The notes under the pieces: generated by a model
What the model saw: the letters and a program-made list of their open reading frames with translations, nothing else
What the model was told of the DNA's origin: nothing
Databases searched by the model: none
Assembly (NCBI GenBank): GCA_903822435.1
Contig: CAIJPE010000378.1
Span: forward strand, 46,243-110,242
Reading direction: 5' to 3'
From: an uncultured beta proteobacterium
GTDB taxonomy: Bacteria > Pseudomonadota > Gammaproteobacteria > Burkholderiales > Burkholderiaceae_C
DNA: 64,000 nt
Position numbers and translations under genes: made by a program
Part shown: positions 27,607 to 36,384 of the stretch, one piece after another
Layout: each line of letters opens with the position of its first letter
Numbering within the stretch: position 1 is the first letter of the stretch

Positions 27607-29268
27607 ATGAATGCGCCTCTGGTCTGGGACCGCCAACGCCGCTCGCGTGCCGCACGGTTGGCTCGGGCTTCGGCGCTGGGCCTGGGCAAGGTGGTGCCGG
27701 CGGCGCGCATCGCCGAGTTGCTGCTGGCCGTCATCGAGCCGGGCGACCGAGTGTGCCTGGAGGGCAACAACCAGAAGCAGGCCGATTTCCTGGCTCGCGC
27801 GCTGACGCAACTCGATCCCGCCGCGGTGCACGGGCTGCACATGGTGCAGTCGGTGCTGGCGCTGCCCGAGCACCTGGACGTCTTCGAGAACGGCATCGCC
27901 AGCCGGCTGGACTTCAGCTTCTCGGGGCCGCAGGGCGCGCGCCTGGCCCGCCTGGCCAGCAGCGGGCGCATCTCCATCGGCGCGATCCACACCTACCTGG
28001 AGCTGTTTGCCCGGTACTTCGTGGACCTCACGCCGAACGTGGCCCTGATCTGCGCGCAGGCCGCCGACCGCGAGGGCAATCTCTACACCGGCGCCAACAC
28101 CGAAGACACGCCGGCCATCGTCGAGGCCACGGCCTTCAAGAGCGGCGTCGTCGTGGCGCAGGTCAACGAGATCGTCGATGTCCTGCCGCGCGTGGACATT
28201 CCCGGCGGCTGGGTCGACTTCACGGTGCAGAGCCCGCGCCCGCATTTCATCGAGCCGCTGTTCACGCGCGACCCCGCCCAGATCTCCGAGATCCAGGTGC
28301 TCATGGCCATGATGGCGATCAAGGGCATCTACGCCAACTACGGCGTGCAGCGCCTGAACCACGGCATCGGCTTCGACACCGCGGCCATCGAACTGCTGCT
28401 GCCCACCTACGGCGAATCGCTGGGCCTGAAAGGCCGTATCGGACGTCACTGGGCACTGAACCCGCACCCGGCGCTGATCCCCGCCATCGAAGCCGGCTGG
28501 GTCGAATCGGTGCACTCCTTCGGCTCCGAGATGGGCATGGAGAACTACATCCGCGCCCGGCCCGACGTGTTCTTCACCGGCCCGGACGGCAGCCTGCGCA
28601 GCAACCGCGCCTTCTGCCAGGCAGCCGGCCACTATGCCTGCGACCTCTTCATCGGCAGCACCCTGCAGATCGACCTGTGCGGCAACAGCTCCACGGCCAC
28701 GCTGGGCCGCATCGCGGGCTTTGGCGGCGCGCCGAACATGGGCGCGGATGCCCGCGGTCGGCGCCACGCCAGCCCGGCCTGGCTGCAGGCCGGCGTGGAG
28801 TCGCGGCAAGGCCTGCCCGGGGCGCGCGGCACGCCGCGCGGGCAGAAGCTGGTGGTGCAGATGGTGGAGACCTTTCGCGAGCACATGGAGCCGGCCTTCG
28901 TCGAGCGGCTGGATGCCTGGACGCTGGCCGAGCAGGCCCGCATGCCGCTGCCGCCCATCATGATCTATGGCGAAGACGTGACGCACATCCTCACCGAGGA
29001 AGGCATCGCCAACCTGCTCTTGTGCCGCAGCGACGAAGACCGCGAACACGCCATCCGCGGGGTGGCCGGCTACACCGCGGTGGGGCTGGCGCGCGACCGT
29101 CGTGCGGTCGAGAACCTGCGCGACCGCGGCGTGATCCAGCGGCCCGAGGACCTGGGCGTGGATGCACGCCTGGCCACGCGCAACCTGCTGGCCGCACGAA
29201 CGATGCGCGACCTGGTCGATGCCTCGGGCGGGCTGTACGCGCCGCCCGGCCGCTTCCGCAACTGGTGA
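27607..29268 (+). CDS. mdcA: Malonate decarboxylase subunit alpha (acetyl-S-ACP:malonate ACP transferase)
   Basis: Cytoplasmic subunit of 553 residues that swaps acetyl for malonyl on the acyl carrier subunit MdcC. The ATG at 27607 begins MNAPLVWDRQRRSR. Family segments are KVVPAARIAELLLAVIEPGD, CLEGNNQKQADFLARAL, LHMVQSVLALPEHLDVF, GSEMGMENYIRARPDVFFTG and CGNSSTATLGRIAGFGGAPN. Length is normal for MdcA. It heads the order mdcA-C-D-E-G-B-H, each gene overlapping or within about 15 bases of the next. Confidence 0.95.
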   Translation: MNAPLVWDRQRRSRAARLARASALGLGKVVPAARIAELLLAVIEPGDRVCLEGNNQKQADFLARALTQLDPAAVHGLHMVQSVLALPEHLDVFENGIASRLDFSFSGPQGARLARLASSGRISIGAIHTYLELFARYFVDLTPNVALICAQAADREGNLYTGANTEDTPAIVEATAFKSGVVVAQVNEIVDVLPRVDIPGGWVDFTVQSPRPHFIEPLFTRDPAQISEIQVLMAMMAIKGIYANYGVQRLNHGIGFDTAAIELLLPTYGESLGLKGRIGRHWALNPHPALIPAIEAGWVESVHSFGSEMGMENYIRARPDVFFTGPDGSLRSNRAFCQAAGHYACDLFIGSTLQIDLCGNSSTATLGRIAGFGGAPNMGADARGRRHASPAWLQAGVESRQGLPGARGTPRGQKLVVQMVETFREHMEPAFVERLDAWTLAEQARMPLPPIMIYGEDVTHILTEEGIANLLLCRSDEDREHAIRGVAGYTAVGLARDRRAVENLRDRGVIQRPEDLGVDARLATRNLLAARTMRDLVDASGGLYAPPGRFRNW

Positions 29269-29275
29269 GATCGAC

Positions 29276-29596
29276 ATGAGCAGCGCCTCGGGCCTGGAAT
29301 CCCTGCACTTCGAATTCGCCGGCAGCCGGCCCGCGGGTGCCTTCGCGGACGTGCTGGTGGGCGTGGTCGGCTCGGGCAACCTGGAGGTGCTGGTCGAACC
29401 CAGCGCCCAGCCGACGTGCCGTTTCGAGGTGCAGACCTCGGCGCGCGGCTTCGGCACCATCTGGGAAGCCGTGCTGCGCGACTTCCATGCCCGCCATCCG
29501 CTGGCCGGGGTGGTGGTGTCCATCCACGACATGGGGGCTACGCCGGCCGTGGTGAGCCTGCGCCTGGCCCAGGCGGCCGCGGAAATCACGCCATGA
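29276..29596 (+). CDS. mdcC: Malonate decarboxylase acyl carrier protein (delta subunit)
   Basis: Acyl carrier subunit of 106 residues. The prosthetic group, 2'-(5''-triphosphoribosyl)-3'-dephospho-CoA, is attached to a serine in the segment VVGSGNLEVLVEP; Ser33 fits. It carries acetyl and malonyl groups between MdcA and MdcD/MdcE. The ATG at 29276 lies 8 bases after the mdcA stop, and the stop overlaps mdcD by 4 bases. MdcB and MdcG, which make and attach the cofactor, are encoded downstream. Confidence 0.93.
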   Translation: MSSASGLESLHFEFAGSRPAGAFADVLVGVVGSGNLEVLVEPSAQPTCRFEVQTSARGFGTIWEAVLRDFHARHPLAGVVVSIHDMGATPAVVSLRLAQAAAEITP

Positions 29597-30498
29597 CATC
29601 GGGCCCGCGCATCAGCTTTGCCGAATGCTCGGCGCGTGAACGCATCCAGCGCCTGTTCGACGCGGGCAGCTTCCACGAATGGCTGCCGCCAGCCGCCCGG
29701 GTCATGAGCCCTCACCTGGCGCAGCTGGGCGTGCCCGCCGCCTTCGACGACGGCGTGGCCGTGGGCCGTGCGCGGCTGGACGGCCGTGGGGTGTTCGTGG
29801 CCGCGCAGGAAGGCGCCTTCATGGGTGGCGGCGTCGGCGAGGTGCACGGCGCCAAGCTGGTGGGCCTGTTCAAGCGCGCCCTGCGCGATCGGCCGGCCGC
29901 CGTCCTGTTGCTGGCCGAATCGGGCGGCGTACGGCTGCACGAGGCCAACGCGGGGCTCATTGCGGTGAGCGAAGTCATGCGCGCGCTGCTGGACACCCGC
30001 GCCGCGGGCATCCCGGTGGTGGTGCTGATCGGCGGGTCCAATGGCTGCTTCGGCGGCATGGGCATCGTGGCGCGATGCGCCGACCACCTGATCATCAGCG
30101 ACATCGGGCGGCTGGCCATGTCGGGGCCCGAGGTGATCGAAGCCTCGCACGGGGTGGAAGAGTTCGACTCCCGCGACCGGGCACTGGTGTGGCGCACCAC
30201 GGGCGGCAAGCACCGCTACCTGGAAGGCGACGCCGACCAGCTGGTGGCCGATGACGTGCAGGCCTTCCGGACCGCCGCCGTGGCGGCGCTGTCCGCCCAC
30301 CGGCCGCTGACCCTGGCGGCCCTGCAGGCCGAGCACGCCATGCTGGCGCAACGGCTGCACGCCGCCGAGGGCATCGACGACGCGGTGGCCCTGTGGCATC
30401 AGCAGGGCATTGCCAACGCCGCGCAGGTGCTCGACATGGACGCCGCCGGCGTGCGCGCACTGCGGCCGGCCCTGGCAGAACCCGAAGGTGCCGCATGA
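29593..30498 (+). CDS. mdcD: Malonate decarboxylase beta subunit
   Basis: Carboxyltransferase-fold subunit of 301 residues that, with MdcE, decarboxylates malonyl-S-ACP to acetyl-S-ACP. This is the biotin-independent type, as no biotin carrier or MadB-like membrane subunit is near. Crotonase-like oxyanion segments are FVAAQEGAFMGGGVGEVHGAKL, VLLLAESGGVRLHEANAGL and IGGSNGCFGGMGIVARCADH. The ATG at 29593 overlaps the mdcC stop, and the stop overlaps mdcE (ATGA). Confidence 0.94.
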   Translation: MTSGPRISFAECSARERIQRLFDAGSFHEWLPPAARVMSPHLAQLGVPAAFDDGVAVGRARLDGRGVFVAAQEGAFMGGGVGEVHGAKLVGLFKRALRDRPAAVLLLAESGGVRLHEANAGLIAVSEVMRALLDTRAAGIPVVVLIGGSNGCFGGMGIVARCADHLIISDIGRLAMSGPEVIEASHGVEEFDSRDRALVWRTTGGKHRYLEGDADQLVADDVQAFRTAAVAALSAHRPLTLAALQAEHAMLAQRLHAAEGIDDAVALWHQQGIANAAQVLDMDAAGVRALRPALAEPEGAA

Positions 30499-31208
30499 CC
30501 TGGACCGATCTGGTGGCCCGGCTCTTCGGCACCACGCACGATGTGGTGGCCGACGGCGACTTCCTCAGTGGCGAAGCCCTCTTCGACGGCCAGCCCCTGA
30601 CCGTGGTGGGCAGCACCGGCCATGCGCCCATCGGCTTTGCCATGGCGCTGCGGCAGGCGCGCGTGGTGTTGGACACCGTGGCACGTCACCCCGGCCGCCC
30701 GATCCTGCTGTTGATCGACACCCAGGGCCAGCAGCTGCGCCGGCACGACGAGTTGCTGGGCATCAACCGCGCCATGGCCCACCTGGGTTGCAGCATCGAC
30801 CTGGCCCGGCGGCTGGGCCATCGCGTGATCGGCCTGGTGTACGACCAGGCGCTGTCGGGCGGTTTCATCACTTCCGGCCTCATCGCCGACGCCTGCCACG
30901 CACTGCCCGATGCCGAGATCCGCGTGATGCGCATTCCCGCCATGGCCCGGGTGACCAAGCTCCCGGAAGACCTGCTGACCGCGCTGTCGCAAACCAACCC
31001 GGTCTTTGCCCCCGGCGTGCAGAACTACGTGCGCATGGGCGGGGTGCGCAGCGTGTGGGGGGCGGACGGGGCCGACGGGCTGCCGGCCTGCCTGCGCGAA
31101 GCGCTGCGCGACACGCCCACCACCGATGAGCGTGCCGCCGACGGCCGCAGCAGGGGCGGGCGCCGCCTGGCAGCGGATGTGGTCGAGCAGGTGCTGGCCG
31201 CAGACTGA
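30495..31208 (+). CDS. mdcE: Malonate decarboxylase gamma subunit
   Basis: Second carboxyltransferase-fold subunit, 237 residues, forming the decarboxylase core with MdcD. Family segments are VVGSTGHAPIGFAMALRQA, ILLLIDTQGQQLRRHDELLG, LVYDQALSGGFITSGLIADAC and NPVFAPGVQNYVRMGGVRSVW. The ATG at 30495 overlaps the mdcD stop by 4 bases. The length and order are normal for the family. Confidence 0.94.
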   Translation: MTWTDLVARLFGTTHDVVADGDFLSGEALFDGQPLTVVGSTGHAPIGFAMALRQARVVLDTVARHPGRPILLLIDTQGQQLRRHDELLGINRAMAHLGCSIDLARRLGHRVIGLVYDQALSGGFITSGLIADACHALPDAEIRVMRIPAMARVTKLPEDLLTALSQTNPVFAPGVQNYVRMGGVRSVWGADGADGLPACLREALRDTPTTDERAADGRSRGGRRLAADVVEQVLAAD

Positions 31209-31221
31209 GGGTGGCCGGGCC

Positions 31222-31935
31222 GTGGACACCGCCACCGCGATCCATGCTGCGCGACGACCGTGGCCGTCCGGGCTCGGCACGTCCCTGGCGCTGCAGCGGC
31301 ACACGCTGGTTTGGCTGCACGCCCAAGCCTGGCAAGACGTGCTGGCCCGGACGGGCGCCGACGCGGCCGCGCAAGCCTGCCTGGCGCACTGGGCCGAGCA
31401 CGGCCTGCCGCTGGTGGTGACGCAGCAGCCCGCAGGGGCCGAGGACGCCTGGCAACTGGGTGTTTCAGCGCCGCTGTGCTGGTCGCGGCGGCGTTTGTTC
31501 GTGAGTGTGCCGGCGCTGGCCATAGCCCGCACGGGAGCGTTCCCGCTGGCCGCCGACATCGACGCCCACGGCGGCGCAGGCTGGCAAGCCGATTGGCACG
31601 CACTGTGCGACGGATGGGTCCAGGCCGGCGTGGAAGCCCGCGTGTACGGCAGCCATGGCTGGCAGGCGCTGTCGGGGCTCGCGCACGTGGATGCGGACTC
31701 GGACATCGACCTGCTGCTGGCCGTCGGCAGCGCCGCGCAGGCCGATGCGGTGGTGGCCATGCTGGAGCAATCCCCTGCCCGGGGCCCCAGGCTGGACGGT
31801 GAACTGCTCTTCCCTGGCGGCGGCGCCACCGCCTGGCGCGAATGGGCCCGCTGGCGCCGGGCCGGCCGTGGGCCGATCCTGGTCAAGCGCCTGCGCGGGG
31901 CGTCGCTGGAGAGACAAGGCGAGTCGTTCGCATGA
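31222..31935 (+). CDS. mdcG: Malonate decarboxylase holo-ACP synthase (phosphoribosyl-dephospho-CoA transferase)
   Basis: Nucleotidyltransferase of 237 residues that attaches the triphosphoribosyl-dephospho-CoA cofactor to MdcC. The GTG at 31222 is the best start, with GAGGG about 10 bases before it. The catalytic region is VYGSHGWQALSGL followed by DADSDIDLLLAV, where the two aspartates of SDIDLL bind metal. It lies 13 bases after mdcE and its stop overlaps mdcB by 4 bases. Confidence 0.9.
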   Translation: MDTATAIHAARRPWPSGLGTSLALQRHTLVWLHAQAWQDVLARTGADAAAQACLAHWAEHGLPLVVTQQPAGAEDAWQLGVSAPLCWSRRRLFVSVPALAIARTGAFPLAADIDAHGGAGWQADWHALCDGWVQAGVEARVYGSHGWQALSGLAHVDADSDIDLLLAVGSAAQADAVVAMLEQSPARGPRLDGELLFPGGGATAWREWARWRRAGRGPILVKRLRGASLERQGESFA

Positions 31936-32807
31936 CGCGCATGCCCGAACAACCCGCCGGCCTGCCCGGCTGGGGCCAGCACCCGGCGGTGCGGAGGCTG
32001 GCCCGTGCCGCGGTGGCGGCGCTGCACGACGAACTGGCCCTGGAGCCCAAGCCCGGCCTGGTGTCGCGCCTGGACAGCGGCAGCCACACCGACATGGATG
32101 CGAAGACCTTCCTGCGCAGCCTCTTCGCCCTGCGCCACAGCTTCCTGCGCCTGGCCTGCCTGGGGGCTGCCCGCGTGAGCTTTGCCGAACTCGAACGTGA
32201 AGGCGTGCGGGCCGAATCGCGCATGCTGGCTGCCACGGAGGGTGTCAACACGCACCGTGGCGCCATCTTCGCGCTGGGCCTGCTATGCGCGGGGGCTGGC
32301 TCGCTGGTGGCCTTGTGCGTGCCCATGGATCCCGCCGCCCTGCGCCGCGCGCTGATGGTGCAATGGGGTGAGGCTCTGGCCACGCGAAGCACCCAGGCCG
32401 GCGCCGTGGGCGACCGCAGCGCAGCATGGCGGCTGGGATTGCGCGGCGCCGGGGCCGAGGCCGCACTCGGGTTCCCGGTGCTGTTCGAGACCGCCCTGCC
32501 GGCCCTGCAGGAAGCGCTGGCCCAGGGACTCGGGCCACAACGGGCCCGCGCTCACGCCCTCTTCGCGGCCATGGCCGTGCTGGACGACACCAACCTGGCG
32601 CGCCGGGGCGGCCTGGAGGGGCTGCGATACGCCCAGGCTGCCGCGCGGGACTGGCTGCTCGGCGGCGGCGCTGCACGGCCCGATGCGCTGGAGCATGCCC
32701 GCGCCCTGCACCGCGACTTCGTGGCGCGCCGGTTGTCGCCCGGAGGCGCTGCCGACGTGCTGGCCGCAGCCTGCTGGGTGCAGCGGGTGTGCGCCGAGGG
32801 GCCGTGA
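31932..32807 (+). CDS. mdcB: Triphosphoribosyl-dephospho-CoA synthase MdcB
   Basis: Enzyme of 291 residues related to CitG that makes the precursor of the MdcC prosthetic group from ATP and dephospho-CoA. Family segments are ALHDELALEPKPGLVSRLDSG, SHTDMDAKTFLRSL, ATEGVNTHRGAIFALGLL, FETALPALQEAL and LDDTNLARRGG. The ATG at 31932 overlaps the mdcG stop. In many pseudomonads mdcB follows mdcA; here it lies between mdcG and mdcH. Confidence 0.92.
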   Translation: MTRMPEQPAGLPGWGQHPAVRRLARAAVAALHDELALEPKPGLVSRLDSGSHTDMDAKTFLRSLFALRHSFLRLACLGAARVSFAELEREGVRAESRMLAATEGVNTHRGAIFALGLLCAGAGSLVALCVPMDPAALRRALMVQWGEALATRSTQAGAVGDRSAAWRLGLRGAGAEAALGFPVLFETALPALQEALAQGLGPQRARAHALFAAMAVLDDTNLARRGGLEGLRYAQAAARDWLLGGGAARPDALEHARALHRDFVARRLSPGGAADVLAAACWVQRVCAEGP

Positions 32808-32817
32808 AGCCGCCGCC

Positions 32818-33735
32818 ATGACCCTGGCGCTGCTCTTCCCGGGGCAGGGCACGCAGCACGCAGAGATGCTGCCTTGGCTGGCCGATGAGCCGGCCGCGGT
32901 GCCGCTGCTCTCACGCCTGGCGGACGAACTGGGCACCGGCTGGCGCGAACGCCTTGCAGACCCCGGCTGGGCAACCGACAACCGCGTGGCCCAGACGCTG
33001 ATCACAGGGATCTCGCTGGCAGCCTGGCAGGCGCTCGCGCCGCGGCTGCCGCTGCCCGGCGTGATCGCCGGCTACAGCGTCGGCGAGCTGCCCGCCTTTG
33101 CGGCGGCGGGGGTCTTCGACGCCGGGACCGCGCTGGACTTGGCGGCGTTGCGGGCCGTCTTGATGAGCGCCAGCGTGCAGGGGCGCCGCACGGGCCTGCT
33201 GGCCGTCACCGGGCTGCCTGCCGCGGCCTGCCTGGCGATCGCCCAGCCGCACGGTCTTTTCGAAGCCATCCGCCTGAAGCCGGACCGGGTGGTGCTGGGC
33301 GGGCCTGAAGAAGGCCTGGGCCCGGCCGAGGCCGCATTCGTGGCCGCCGGCGCGCAGTGCACGCGCCTGGCGGTGCGGGTGGCCTCCCACACGCCCTGGG
33401 TGGCTGGCGCCGTGGCGCCCTTCGCGGGGCACCTGGCGGGTTTGAAGTTTGCGCCGCCGCAGGCGCTCCTGGTGTGCAACCGGACGGGGGGAACGGTGCG
33501 CGGCGAAGCCGCACTCAAGGCGGCGCTTGCCGGCCAGATCGACCACGCCGTGCCCTGGGACCGCTGCATGGACACCCTGGAAGAGCGCCGCGTGCGTTGC
33601 GTGCTGGAGGTCGGCCCGGGCGCCACGCTGTCCAGGCTGTGGAACGAGCGAGCAACCGGCGTGCAGGCGCGCTCGGTGGATGAGTTCCGCAGTGCGCCCG
33701 CCATCGCTCAGTGGGTCGCGGCCGAACTGGCCTGA
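32818..33735 (+). CDS. mdcH: Malonate decarboxylase malonyl-CoA:ACP transacylase
   Basis: Transacylase of 305 residues that charges MdcC with malonyl from malonyl-CoA to prime the cycle. The opening LALLFPGQGTQHAEML and active-site GYSVGELPAF (GxSxG serine) are those of FabD-type enzymes. The second catalytic histidine is in VASHTPWVAG, and EVGPGATLSRL is also conserved. It starts 10 bases after mdcB and ends the run; the next gene, cbpM, is convergent and only 16 bases away. Confidence 0.93.
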   Translation: MTLALLFPGQGTQHAEMLPWLADEPAAVPLLSRLADELGTGWRERLADPGWATDNRVAQTLITGISLAAWQALAPRLPLPGVIAGYSVGELPAFAAAGVFDAGTALDLAALRAVLMSASVQGRRTGLLAVTGLPAAACLAIAQPHGLFEAIRLKPDRVVLGGPEEGLGPAEAAFVAAGAQCTRLAVRVASHTPWVAGAVAPFAGHLAGLKFAPPQALLVCNRTGGTVRGEAALKAALAGQIDHAVPWDRCMDTLEERRVRCVLEVGPGATLSRLWNERATGVQARSVDEFRSAPAIAQWVAAELA

Positions 33736-33751
33736 GGCCCGGCCTGCCGGC

Positions 33752-34075
33752 TCAAGAGGCGCCGAAGCGTCCCAATCGGGCACGCAGGGTGTCGATCTCT
33801 CGCATCAGTTCCAGCACCAGCGCGACTCCGGCCAGGCCGAGTTCCAGATCTTCCGACAGGCGCAGCGCCGTGCGCGTCGTGCGCAGGGCCGGCCCGCTGA
33901 AAAGCCACTGCTCGGGGGCCCCCCCCGCAGGGTCGAGCACGCCCTCCTGCACGAGTGCGATGACCTGCAGGCGGTCGGTGCCGCAGGCGTGGCAAAGGCC
34001 GTCCAGCGTGAAGTGGACCGACTCATCCACGACCAGCGCCGGCACGGGGCGGCGATCGATTTCAACCACTCTCAT
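33752..34075 (-). CDS. cbpM: Chaperone modulator CbpM
   Basis: Protein of 107 residues that binds the J domain of CbpA and inhibits it. A short winged-helix, MerR-like N-terminal region carries [30 protein letters not shown], followed by a helical C-terminal half ([31 protein letters not shown]). Its ATG at 34075 overlaps the cbpA stop by 4 bases, the standard cbpA-cbpM arrangement. Confidence 0.9.
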   Translation of the reverse strand: MRVVEIDRRPVPALVVDESVHFTLDGLCHACGTDRLQVIALVQEGVLDPAGGAPEQWLFSGPALRTTRTALRLSEDLELGLAGVALVLELMREIDTLRARLGRFGAS

Positions 34076-35061
34076 CCGGCCTCCAGCACGCCGCGAGGCG
34101 CGAAATCAGGGAACGCCTTCGCCAGGTCGGCATAGGCCTGTCGGGCCGCGGGCGTCTCGGCACCCGGCAGCGCAATGCCCAGCAGGGCATACAGATCACC
34201 TGCCGGGTTGCCGGGTATGCCACGCCCTCTCAGGCGCAGCTTGCGGCCGGCCACCGAGCCGGGCGGCACGGCCAGCTCCACCGGTCCGTCCGGCGTCGTT
34301 GCCTGCACGCTGGCGCCCAGTGCTGCCTCCCACGGCGCGATCGGCAGGTCCATGTACACGTCCCGCCCGTCCACACGAAACGTCGGATGGGGGCGGAACT
34401 GGATTTCCAGGTAGAGGTCGCCCGCGGCTTCGCCACCCTGCCCCGCCGCACCCTGGCCGGCCAGCCGCAGTTGCTGGCCCTCGCGCACGCCCTTGGGCAC
34501 GTCCACCTCGAGCCGCCGCTCCAGCAGCGCGCCATGGCCCGCATCGTCCAGCGTCGGCACCCGCAGCGTGATCGTGCGGCGAGCACCGCGGTAGGCGTCT
34601 TCCAGGTCGATGACGACCTTGGCATGGTGATCGCCGCCGGGCTGCGGCATGCGGCTGCGTCGCGGACTCGGGCCGCGCCGAGGCCCGGCACCGCCCGCGT
34701 CGTCATGGCCCACGCCGCCCCGGCCGAACAGGGACGAGAAGAAGTCGCTGTAGCCGCCCGCATCGGCGCCGGCCGGACTGCCCCGTCCATTGAACTCGAA
34801 GCCGGCGTCCCAGCCGGGCGGCGGCGCCCACGACTGACCCTCGGCCGGACCCTGTCCGACCGTGTCGTAGGCTGCACGCGCCTCGGGGTCCTTCAGCGCC
34901 TTGTAGGCTTCGGCAACCTCCTTGAAGCGCACCTCGGCATCCGGCGCCTTGCTCACGTCCGGGTGGTATTTGCGGGCCAGCTTGCGGTAGGACCGCTTGA
35001 TCTCGTCGGCCGTGGCCGTCCGCTCCACGCCCAGCGTGGCGTAGTAGTCCTTGAATTCCAT
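34072..35061 (-). CDS. cbpA: DnaJ-type co-chaperone CbpA (curved DNA-binding protein)
   Basis: J-domain protein of 329 residues. The J domain opens [22 protein letters not shown] and has the HPD tripeptide in RKYHPDVSK that stimulates DnaK. A Gly-rich linker with [15 protein letters not shown] follows. Two C-terminal substrate-binding domains come next ([35 protein letters not shown] segments, [20 protein letters not shown]). No zinc-finger repeats are present, so it is CbpA and not DnaJ. The ATG at 35061 starts exactly at the J domain; a longer frame to 35190 lacks protein character. Confidence 0.9.
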   Translation of the reverse strand: MEFKDYYATLGVERTATADEIKRSYRKLARKYHPDVSKAPDAEVRFKEVAEAYKALKDPEARAAYDTVGQGPAEGQSWAPPPGWDAGFEFNGRGSPAGADAGGYSDFFSSLFGRGGVGHDDAGGAGPRRGPSPRRSRMPQPGGDHHAKVVIDLEDAYRGARRTITLRVPTLDDAGHGALLERRLEVDVPKGVREGQQLRLAGQGAAGQGGEAAGDLYLEIQFRPHPTFRVDGRDVYMDLPIAPWEAALGASVQATTPDGPVELAVPPGSVAGRKLRLRGRGIPGNPAGDLYALLGIALPGAETPAARQAYADLAKAFPDFAPRGVLEAG

Positions 35062-35210
35062 GCCTGCCTTGCCAGTGACCCACGGCCGAAGAAGACCGGA
35101 CGGGCGACATGCATGGTGGGCAAGGGCTCGGCGGCCGTCCGTTCGCCAGCGTACCGAGGGCCTGTCGGGCCCTGCGCGCGCCCGACACATCCACGAGGCA
35201 TGATCGCGAC

Positions 35211-35456
35211 ATGGAAGAACTGAAATCCCTGCAGGGACTGGGCCTGGACCTGCCCAGCCCGGCCTACATCGCGGGTTCCATCCTCTTCGGCCTGCTGGGC
35301 TGGGCGGCGTTCCGCCACGGCCGCAAGCACGGCCGCAAGCTCACCACCGGACTGGGCCTTGCGCTGATGCTCTACCCCTACCTCATCAGCCAGACCTGGG
35401 CGTTATGGGCCGTGGGTCTCGCGTTGTGCGCCGGGGTGGCGCTGGACCGCGGCTAG
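35211..35456 (+). CDS. Small membrane protein of unknown function
   Basis: Conserved-looking protein of 81 residues. After [18 protein letters not shown] it has two or three membrane helices: [19 protein letters not shown] and [32 protein letters not shown], with the basic loop RKHGRKL between. Charge pattern and helices are convincing although the name is unknown to me. It is divergent from cbpA and its stop overlaps that of the opposite-strand beta-barrel-like gene by 3 bases (CTAG). Confidence 0.7.
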   Translation: MEELKSLQGLGLDLPSPAYIAGSILFGLLGWAAFRHGRKHGRKLTTGLGLALMLYPYLISQTWALWAVGLALCAGVALDRG

Positions 35457-36232
35457 ATCGGCACCTCGAAGATTGCCTTCAGCGTCCAGCGGTCGGCGGC
35501 GTCGGTCAGGCCGCGCCCCACGCCCAGGTTGACGACCCAGGGTTTGCGGTCCACGTCCAGGGCGAGGAACAGCCGTTGGTCTTGCTGCTGCCAGGGCAAC
35601 GTGCGGCCGATGGGCCCCAGGCCGCTGTACAACTCCAGCCCGCCCGAGTAGCCGGGCGCCAGGCGCCGGGCCAGCTTGACGCCGACATCCGCGTCCGGGC
35701 GCCGCCCCGCAAAGCCGTCCGACAGGCCGAAGCCCAGGATCGGGTTGACGGCCAGCAGCCAGTCGGGGCTGCGCCAGCCCGCGATGAAGCGCGTTTCCAG
35801 CGAGGTGCGCGACTCCGAGTAGCGCTGGGCCAGCCGCGACAGCTCGAAGTTCACGCCAGCGAACGCCCCGCGGCCGTCGACCGGTTGCAGCGGCAGCCAC
35901 TTGAGCCGCAGCTTCAGGCCGGCCACGTCGAAGCGGCCCTGCTGGTCGCGCAGCGTGGGCACGTAAAGGCCCAGTTCGACATCGTGGCTCAGGCCATACG
36001 AGAACTCGGGCGTGTAGCGCCAGGCGTGGCCGGGTGGTACCTCGCCCGGGTAGTCGCTGGTGCCGCGCCCGCTGGGCGTGGCGTTGACGTGCAACTCCAG
36101 GCCGAACTCGCCACGATCGTTGATGCCGTCGTCGTAGACCTGGACCTCGTCCTGAAGGTCGGCGTGGGCGGGACCGGCCAGCAGGGCACAGGCCAGGACG
36201 ATCGCCCGGACAGGCAGCGAAAGAGGGGGCAT
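35453..36232 (-). CDS. Exported, probable outer-membrane beta-barrel protein of unknown function
   Basis: Protein of 259 residues with a Sec signal peptide (LPVRAIVLACALLAGPAHA). The mature sequence alternates polar and non-polar residues in short strands joined by turns: FGLELHVNATPSG, VELGLYVPTLR, GLKLRLKWLPL and WVVNLGVGRGL. It ends [10 protein letters not shown], as an outer-membrane barrel might, though the terminal residue is Ile and not Phe. Nothing identifies its substrate or role. Confidence 0.7.
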   Translation of the reverse strand: MPPLSLPVRAIVLACALLAGPAHADLQDEVQVYDDGINDRGEFGLELHVNATPSGRGTSDYPGEVPPGHAWRYTPEFSYGLSHDVELGLYVPTLRDQQGRFDVAGLKLRLKWLPLQPVDGRGAFAGVNFELSRLAQRYSESRTSLETRFIAGWRSPDWLLAVNPILGFGLSDGFAGRRPDADVGVKLARRLAPGYSGGLELYSGLGPIGRTLPWQQQDQRLFLALDVDRKPWVVNLGVGRGLTDAADRWTLKAIFEVPI

Positions 36233-36384
36233 CGATGGCGGTGGAGCGTTGTGACGGGTCTCATGTTAAGGCGCCACAGGCGGCACCGCTTCGGACCGCC
36301 CCGCTGTACGGTATCGCACGGAGCAGCCCGCGCCGGGGGCGGACAATCGAACAACCGTTCGTGCGCCCCTGAGCTGATCGCACC

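Noticed and set aside
27535..30399. Minus-strand frame of 954 codons opposite mdcA-mdcD
   Set aside because: Antisense to firmly identified malonate decarboxylase genes and lacking protein-like features.
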